A DNA stretch of 12,959 nt from Burkholderiales bacterium (GTDB lineage Bacteria; Pseudomonadota; Gammaproteobacteria; Burkholderiales; Burkholderiaceae_D), in the NCBI GenBank assembly GCA_005800405.1, contig SYFN01000203.1, forward strand, positions 1 to 12,959, in the 5' to 3' direction. Of this stretch, positions 8,071 through 12,959 are shown piece by piece (the first letter of the stretch is position 1; each line of letters starts with the position of its first letter). The notes below the pieces were generated by a model. That model had not been told where the DNA came from. It searched no databases and worked only from the letters and a program-made list of their open reading frames with translations. A program made the position numbers and the translations under genes.

Positions 8071-8583
8071 TTATTTGTTGAGGGCCTTCAGCACTTTGTC
8101 AGTGATGTCGACTCGCGGGCTGATGTAGACAACCGGCTCCTGAAACAGGATGTCGTACTTTTCGGCCTCGGCGATTTGCTTGATGACCTTGTTGGCTTTT
8201 TCGACAATGATATTGAGCTCTTCGTTTCTCCGCTGTGAGACGTCTTCGTTGAACTCACGGCGTTTGCGCTGAAGTTCACGATCCATGTCGGCAGACTCAC
8301 GCTGTCGTTTTGCCTTGTCCGAATCAGACGACACAGGGTCATCGCGCGCATTCTTTTCTGAAGCCGCTTTCAGCTTGTTCTGTAATTCCTGAAGCTCCTT
8401 CTCGCGCTTGGAAAAATCCTGCTCAAGCTTGGTTAACGCTGCCTTTGCAGGCGCCGAATCACGCAAGATGCGCTCTATGCTAACGAAACCAATCTTGATT
8501 TCCTGCGCCTGTGCCAAGGAACTCAGGCCGAGCGCCACGACCAAACCGGACGCTGATATTGCCTTTTTGAGTACAGATCTCAA
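8071..8583 (-). CDS. skp: Periplasmic OMP chaperone Skp/OmpH
   Basis: Skp is a trimeric periplasmic chaperone that holds unfolded outer-membrane proteins on their way to the Bam complex. The 170-residue precursor begins with a signal peptide (basic MRSVLKK, hydrophobic core, SLAQA before a predicted cut at 26/27). The mature start EIKIGFVSIERIL is the conserved OmpH opening. Residues about 45-135 are a charged Lys/Glu/Arg/Gln-rich helical region forming the two-stranded coiled-coil tentacle, interrupted near 78-90 by ARDDPVSSDSD at the tip. The C-terminal YISPRVDITDKVLKAL closes the trimer body. The start codon is TTG at 8583. It is chosen because GGAG (8590-8593) sits six bases upstream and the signal peptide begins exactly there. 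bamA is 42 bases upstream. Confidence 0.96.
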   Translation of the reverse strand: MRSVLKKAISASGLVVALGLSSLAQAQEIKIGFVSIERILRDSAPAKAALTKLEQDFSKREKELQELQNKLKAASEKNARDDPVSSDSDKAKRQRESADMDRELQRKRREFNEDVSQRRNEELNIIVEKANKVIKQIAEAEKYDILFQEPVVYISPRVDITDKVLKALNK

Positions 8584-8589
8584 TTTATT

Positions 8590-8593
8590 CTCC
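8590..8593 (-). promoter_or_regulatory. Shine-Dalgarno GGAG fixing the TTG start of skp
   Basis: On the minus strand GGAG is followed after six bases by TTG (8583-8581). No ATG or GTG in this frame would keep the complete signal peptide, so this site decides the start. Confidence 0.7.
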
Positions 8594-8625
8594 GTAACGC
8601 AAATGCTTATTATGCCATCGGGTTA

Positions 8626-10986
8626 TCAAAATCCGGTGCCAAGCTGAAACTGAAAGCGCTGAATTCGGTCGAACGACTTGGCATTCAATGGATAGCCGAG
8701 CGAGAGTTTGAGCGGGCCGACCGGAGAAATCCAGCTGATGCCTAGACCGGTACTGTATCGCAGGTCGCCGAGACTGATTTGCTGGCCATCCTGCGGGTTG
8801 AAGACCTGACCCGCATCGAGAAAGGTAAACCATCGCAGACTGCGGTCTATTCCGGTGCCAGGAAACGGCAACTGGAGTTCGGCGTTCATGATCACCCGCG
8901 CCTGGCCCCCGATGGGCAAGTTGTAGCGTGTTGCAGTCCTTGCCATACCGGTCCCGTCTACCGATAGTGAACCTGCAAAAAAGCCACGAACTGAACCGAT
9001 ACCACCCGCATAATAGTTTTTGAAGATCGGATAAGTACTGCCCGACAAGCCCGCGCCGTAACTCAGCTCGCCATTAACGGCAAGAGTCACTGAGCCAAAA
9101 AGCGGCATGAAGTACTGATCCTGATAGGTCGACCGATAATATTGCGCGGTACCCGCAGGAGAAACCTCCAGGTTGGCACGGCGATAGCGACCCTTGGTTG
9201 GAATCAACGCACTGTCGCGGTTATCACGCTGCCATGCCGTCGTAATTGGGTAAGCTGTTGTTTCTGCCAAGCCGATACCCGAAGTGTTGTCCGAATTATC
9301 CGTCACAAACGTTTGATATCGCAACGGACTATTTTCGTAGGTTTGCACCTGCGTTTTTTCTATTCCTGCACCAACGAACACGCGGTCAAGCTCCGCCACA
9401 GGAATGCCGAAACTCATGTTCGCGCCGCGTGTCTCAACGCGAAAATTAATATCGGTCAGATAAAGAGGCGGGCGCGTCGTTCGCAAAAATACTTCCACCG
9501 TGCGGCTGACACCATCATCGGTAAAGTAAGGGTTGGTGTGGGACAGCGAGATGGTCCGAAAAATCCGACTGGTGTTGACGTTTATACCAATATTATTCCC
9601 GCTGCCAAACGCATTTGCCTGATTGATTGAGCCCGACAGCGTGACTTTTTCGCTGCTGGAAAAGCCTGCGCCAACCATAACACTGCCCGTAGGCTTCTCG
9701 ACAACGTTCACATTCAGATCGACCTGATCCGGTGTGCCCGGTATGTCTACCGTATCAACCGTGGTGTCGGTAAAGAATCCCAGACGTCCGATGCGATCTT
9801 TCGAAAGGCGAATCCTGTCGCCGTCGTACCATGAGCTTTCAAACTGTCTGAATTCCCGCCGAATGACTTCATCGCGGGTACGGTCATTGCCACCAATATT
9901 GATACGGCGTACGTAGACGCGCTTGCCGGGATCGACAAATACGGTAAAGCTGACTTCGTTTTTCTCGCGATTGATTTGCGGACTTGCGTTCACATTCGCA
10001 AAAGCGTAACCAAAAACACCCATGCGCTCGGCAATCTTGCGCGTGCTCTCGGTCATTTTTTCGCCTGAATAGGCATCGCCGGGCTTGACACTGATGAGCG
10101 ACTCGAATTCTTTTTCGCGTCCCAGCATCTCACCCTCGAGTTTGATATCCGCGATCGTAAATTTTGCACCCTCGCTGATGTTGACTGTGATGTAGATGTC
10201 TTTTTTATCGGGCGTGATCGATACCTGTGTGGACTCTATCTGCATCTCAAGATAACCACGATTCAGATAAAAAGATCGTAAGGATTCGATATCCCCTGCG
10301 AGCTTTTGTTTGGAATACTGGTCAGCCTTGCTGTACCAGGTAAACCACCCGGACGTCGAAAGCTTGATCTGATCTCGCAACTCTTTCTCAGAAAAAGATT
10401 TATTCCCGACGATATTGATTTTCTTGATTCGCGCAACCTCACCCTCATCCACTGCAAAGGTCACATTCACACGATTACGCTCAATGGGCGTGACCGTCGT
10501 CGTGATTTTGACGCCATACAAGCCGCGCGTCAGGTACTGGCGCTTGAGTTCTTGCTCGGCACGATCAACCAGCGATCTATCGAGAATGCGGGATTCACCC
10601 AAGCCCAATTCCTTGAGTGACTTGTTCAGCTGGGCTTTGTCGAACTCCTTGATACCGGAAAATTCGACACTGGCGATCGCCGGTCGCTCTTCGAGAAGAA
10701 CCACGAGCACACTGCCATCAGCTTCGATACGGACATCCTTGAAGAAACCCGTCGCGTACAAAGCCTTGATAGCCGCCGCCGCCTTTTCATCATTAAAGGT
10801 ATCGCCCACACGTACAGGCAAATAACTGAATACCGTGCCGGCCTCAGTACGCTGAATGCCTTCGACGCGAATGTCAGTCACCGTGAATGGGTCGAGTGCC
10901 AGAACCTGGCCTGCGCACAAAGAGAATGCGGCGGCGATAAGCTTGGGAACAAACGGCAGAGGTTTACGCTTGGAATGGAGTGTCAT
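8626..10986 (-). CDS. bamA: Outer-membrane protein assembly factor BamA
   Basis: BamA is the essential Omp85 protein that folds and inserts beta-barrel proteins into the outer membrane. The 786-residue precursor has a signal peptide ending near VLA|LD (30/31). Five POTRA domains follow (about 34-431), recognisable by repeats such as FTVTDIRVEGIQRTEAG, RIKKINIVGNKSF and YVRRINIGGNDRTRDEVI. The 16-strand barrel (about 435-786) carries the conserved loop-6 VRGF motif (666-669, in GGIGSVRGFFAG) and ends in an aromatic C-terminal residue within FQFQLGTGF, the outer-membrane targeting signature. Nothing is missing. The order rseP-bamA-skp-lpxD is the classical envelope cluster. The ATG at 10986 has only a U-rich leader with no good Shine-Dalgarno. 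Confidence 0.98.
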   Translation of the reverse strand: MTLHSKRKPLPFVPKLIAAAFSLCAGQVLALDPFTVTDIRVEGIQRTEAGTVFSYLPVRVGDTFNDEKAAAAIKALYATGFFKDVRIEADGSVLVVLLEERPAIASVEFSGIKEFDKAQLNKSLKELGLGESRILDRSLVDRAEQELKRQYLTRGLYGVKITTTVTPIERNRVNVTFAVDEGEVARIKKINIVGNKSFSEKELRDQIKLSTSGWFTWYSKADQYSKQKLAGDIESLRSFYLNRGYLEMQIESTQVSITPDKKDIYITVNISEGAKFTIADIKLEGEMLGREKEFESLISVKPGDAYSGEKMTESTRKIAERMGVFGYAFANVNASPQINREKNEVSFTVFVDPGKRVYVRRINIGGNDRTRDEVIRREFRQFESSWYDGDRIRLSKDRIGRLGFFTDTTVDTVDIPGTPDQVDLNVNVVEKPTGSVMVGAGFSSSEKVTLSGSINQANAFGSGNNIGINVNTSRIFRTISLSHTNPYFTDDGVSRTVEVFLRTTRPPLYLTDINFRVETRGANMSFGIPVAELDRVFVGAGIEKTQVQTYENSPLRYQTFVTDNSDNTSGIGLAETTAYPITTAWQRDNRDSALIPTKGRYRRANLEVSPAGTAQYYRSTYQDQYFMPLFGSVTLAVNGELSYGAGLSGSTYPIFKNYYAGGIGSVRGFFAGSLSVDGTGMARTATRYNLPIGGQARVIMNAELQLPFPGTGIDRSLRWFTFLDAGQVFNPQDGQQISLGDLRYSTGLGISWISPVGPLKLSLGYPLNAKSFDRIQRFQFQLGTGF

Positions 10987-11040
10987 TAAAAAAACCAGCT
11001 TCGAGAATTATCTGTCGACAGCCAACAGGGACTGCCGGCA
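10987..11040 (-). promoter_or_regulatory. rseP-bamA spacer with palindromes, U-rich bamA leader
   Basis: The 54-base gap contains a perfect 10-bp palindrome CTGTCGACAG (11012-11021) and an 8-bp palindrome TGCCGGCA (11033-11040) just after the rseP stop. The bases immediately before the bamA ATG are GGTTTTTTTA, a weak ribosome site. An internal bamA promoter here is possible, by analogy with enterobacteria where bamA has a sigma-E promoter, but I could not identify -35/-10 elements. Confidence 0.3.
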
Positions 11041-12399
11041 TCACCAGATCAGACGGACAATATCATTGAACATTGCCACTGCCATCAACACCACCAGTAG
11101 TCCAATACCCGCTCTTTGCGCCAGAGCGCCAACCCGCTCAGACACCGGATGACCAGAAAAAAGTTCCACCGAATAATACAACAAATGCCCCCCATCCAGA
11201 ACGGGAATTGGCAGCAGATTCATGACGCCGAGGCTGATACTGATGAACGCCATGAATGACAAAAAACTGATCATACCAATGCGCGCCGTCTGCCCCGCAT
11301 AATCGGCAATCGTGATCGGCCCCGTGATGTTTTTAAGGGACGCTTCACCGATTAACATCTTGCCAAGCATCGTGATTGTCATCACGCTGGTATCCCAGGT
11401 CTTGCGGGTGGCGCGTGCGACGGCCTCGGGCAAACTTGCCTTGACAATCGTCATGGCGGCTGACATGTCCACTTGTGCTCGAATGCGTCCAACAGTGCGC
11501 TCACCCACACGCTCGGGCTGCGGAGTCACCACGAGCGAAAAAGGCTGTCCAGAGCGCAATCCTTCCATTTGAAGCAGCTTGCCTGGCGCAGATTGCAGGC
11601 GCTCGACAAAGGACACACCGTCCGGCACCAGTTCGCCATTGATCCGCAAAATCTGATCACCCGGCTGCAGTCCGGCGAGCTCAGCAGGGCCGCCCGGGAT
11701 GATCTGTCCGAGAACGGCAGGCGGACGAGCGAGTTCGAGACCCAGCCGATCGAGCAAATGACTATCGAGATCATCGGCAGCGATATCACCCAAAGCTAAG
11801 CTGACCTCGCTACTGACACGATCACCACGCGCATCGATCCGAAACAGCTCGATGCGTGCCGACTGACCTGAAATCGCCGATTGCAGCAGTTTCCACCGCA
11901 TTTCGGACCAGGCGCTGACTGGCTCACCATTGACTGCTGTCACCTTATCACCGGATTTCATCCCTGCAATTTCAGCCAGACCACCATCGGCCACACGCAC
12001 TTGAGACAACGGCTCCGGGATACCGTGGCTGTAGAGGGCAGCAAAAATTGCGATCGCTAACAAAAAATTCGCCAGCGGCCCCGCAGCCACAATCGCAATG
12101 CGCTTCCCTACCGACTGCCGGGTGAATTCGCGGGCTGCATCCACCTCGCTGATTTCACCCGCATCGCTCTCGCGTGCATCAAGCATCTTGACATAACCAC
12201 CGAGCGGCACGAGGGACACGGCCCATTCGGTCTGATCCGATCCGAACCGGCGTGACCAGATCACTTTGCCCAGACCTACCGAGAATCGCAATACTTTCAC
12301 GCCGCACCAGCGAGCCACCAGATAGTGACCCAGCTCGTGAATAATCACGAGCACACCAATGACGACGACAAAAGCCAATACCTTGATCAAAAAATCCAT
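11041..12399 (-). CDS. rseP: Site-2 intramembrane zinc metalloprotease RseP
   Basis: RseP cuts the membrane-embedded anti-sigma factor after DegS-type cleavage, releasing the extracytoplasmic stress sigma factor. The 452-residue protein has the zinc motif HELGH at residues 21-25 (H21, E22, H25) in the first membrane helix and the second motif NLLPIPVLDGGH (394-405), whose D402 is the third zinc ligand. Membrane segments are visible near 5-25, 100-122, 375-397 and 428-447. Two PDZ domains lie in the periplasmic stretch, with ligand-loop regions around 138-166 (GGLAEIAGMKSGDKV) and 232-260 (IPGGPAELAGLQPGDQIL). The ATG at 12399 has GGAG about nine bases upstream. It lies 21 bases after the dxr stop and upstream of bamA, the usual order. 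Confidence 0.97.
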   Translation of the reverse strand: MDFLIKVLAFVVVIGVLVIIHELGHYLVARWCGVKVLRFSVGLGKVIWSRRFGSDQTEWAVSLVPLGGYVKMLDARESDAGEISEVDAAREFTRQSVGKRIAIVAAGPLANFLLAIAIFAALYSHGIPEPLSQVRVADGGLAEIAGMKSGDKVTAVNGEPVSAWSEMRWKLLQSAISGQSARIELFRIDARGDRVSSEVSLALGDIAADDLDSHLLDRLGLELARPPAVLGQIIPGGPAELAGLQPGDQILRINGELVPDGVSFVERLQSAPGKLLQMEGLRSGQPFSLVVTPQPERVGERTVGRIRAQVDMSAAMTIVKASLPEAVARATRKTWDTSVMTITMLGKMLIGEASLKNITGPITIADYAGQTARIGMISFLSFMAFISISLGVMNLLPIPVLDGGHLLYYSVELFSGHPVSERVGALAQRAGIGLLVVLMAVAMFNDIVRLIW

Positions 12400-12420
12400 C
12401 TCACCACTCCGGTAGAAAAA

Positions 12421-12885
12421 TCAGGCCAGCAGATCATTCGCCTCTGAACGCGCCAGCTGATCTTGCAGCAGCAGACTGTCGAGGTCATTGACCGGCATGT
12501 TAGGCAAGCGGTTCAGCACCTGTTCAATGATTTGCGGGATTTTTCGGAAACCAATTCTGCGATCGAGAAACGCCTCAACGGCAATTTCATTGGCAGCATT
12601 CAGGACGGCAGGGGCACTTCCACTCGCGTGAAGCGCATCGAAGGCCAGCTTCAGACAAGGGAAACGCAGATAGTCGGGCTCGCGGAAATTCAGTTGTGCA
12701 ATGCGTGCCAGATCGATGGGGTCTACACCGGAATCAATGCGATCCGGATAAGCCAGTGCATGGGCAATCGGCGTACGCATGTCCGGATTACCCAGCTGCG
12801 CCAGCACCGAGCCATCAGCATAGGACACCATTGAATGGATTACGCTTTGCGGATGAATCACCACCGGTATAACTTTCATCGACAA
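12421..12885 (-). CDS. dxr: 1-deoxy-D-xylulose 5-phosphate reductoisomerase, C-terminal part only
   Basis: Dxr converts DXP to 2-C-methyl-D-erythritol 4-phosphate, the committed step of the MEP isoprenoid pathway. Only about 152 residues of a family near 390-400 are present. They begin at [13 protein letters not shown] (the conserved HPQ region, equivalent to E. coli H257) and continue through [28 protein letters not shown] and [15 protein letters not shown], so the 3' half matches the family closely. Missing are the NADPH-binding domain and most catalytic residues, including the Asp/Glu metal ligands. Homology stops at about 12875-12880. The frame continues open to the window edge (first candidate starts TTG 12885 and ATG 12879), but the added residues, such as [14 protein letters not shown], do not resemble Dxr. 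It is therefore a truncated gene or an assembly junction. It is followed by rseP after 21 bases, the expected neighbour. Confidence 0.9.
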   Translation of the reverse strand: MSMKVIPVVIHPQSVIHSMVSYADGSVLAQLGNPDMRTPIAHALAYPDRIDSGVDPIDLARIAQLNFREPDYLRFPCLKLAFDALHASGSAPAVLNAANEIAVEAFLDRRIGFRKIPQIIEQVLNRLPNMPVNDLDSLLLQDQLARSEANDLLA

Positions 12886-12959
12886 TGAATAATTTTTTAT
12901 TATGCATTTTACATTTAAATTCCAAGCGTTGTTTAAATTTAAAAAATGAATACATAACC
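12886..12959. other. AT-rich segment replacing upstream dxr sequence at the right edge
   Basis: Only 14 of 74 bases are G or C, against a clearly GC-richer window. It contains repeated TTTAAATT blocks (12914-12921 and 12932-12939) and an 8-bp direct repeat AATGAATA (12884-12891 and 12945-12952). No recognisable insertion-sequence end, gene or RNA is seen. It could be a mobile-element end, a chimeric contig end, or a true rearrangement. Confidence 0.6.

Noticed and set aside
9142..9630. A 162-codon plus-strand frame.
   Set aside because: Antisense to the bamA barrel region, with no ribosome site and no recognisable domain.
12886..12959. The possibility that the AT-rich tail is the 3' end of an intein or group II intron in dxr.
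   Set aside because: There is no intein C-terminal His-Asn and nucleophile signature before the Dxr residues, and no domain V-like hairpin before the junction.
1..12959. CRISPR arrays, tRNA or rRNA genes, phage or transposase genes.
   Set aside because: No regularly spaced repeats, RNA-gene signatures or transposase/integrase motifs were found on either strand.

Overview
The window is a stretch of Gram-negative, almost certainly betaproteobacterial (Burkholderiales-type) chromosome. The evidence is the gene order dxr-rseP-bamA-skp-lpxD-fabZ-lpxA-lpxB-rnhB-TrmH-family methyltransferase followed by divergent ppsR/ppsA, moderate to high GC, and protein sequences typical of that group. The genus cannot be fixed from sequence alone; an Oxalobacteraceae-like organism is a guess.

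Layout. (1) 1-1578: the 5' part of ppsA (minus strand, running off the left edge) and the complete ppsR (plus strand) are divergent around a 173-bp intergenic region. PpsR is the kinase/pyrophosphorylase that switches PEP synthase off and on, so enzyme and regulator sit back to back. (2) 1579-3143: a roughly 1.5-kb accessory patch. It holds a gene-free convergent spacer with an unexplained inverted repeat, then an unrecognised gene of about 300 codons (minus strand) broken by what looks like a one-base deletion near 2502, then a short spacer with a terminator-like element. (3) 3144-12885: a tightly packed minus-strand operon for envelope biogenesis. Read in the direction of transcription it is dxr (3' part only), rseP, bamA, skp, lpxD, fabZ, lpxA, lpxB, rnhB and a TrmH/SpoU-type RNA 2'-O-methyltransferase. 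Gaps are short or negative, and lpxA/lpxB and lpxB/rnhB overlap. (4) 12886-12959: an abrupt switch to DNA of about 19% GC that replaces the expected dxr sequence.

How the genes fit together. LpxA, LpxD and LpxB carry out the acyltransfer and disaccharide-forming steps of lipid A synthesis. FabZ dehydrates the same kind of (3R)-hydroxyacyl-ACP that LpxA and LpxD consume. BamA inserts outer-membrane proteins, Skp chaperones them through the periplasm, and RseP is the intramembrane protease of the envelope-stress (anti-sigma) cascade. The window therefore couples LPS supply to OMP assembly.

I found no CRISPR array, tRNA, rRNA, recognisable transposase, or convincing new multi-gene system. The items most worth a second look are the dxr junction at the right edge, the frameshifted orphan gene with its spacer, and a methionine at the acyl-chain ruler position of LpxA.
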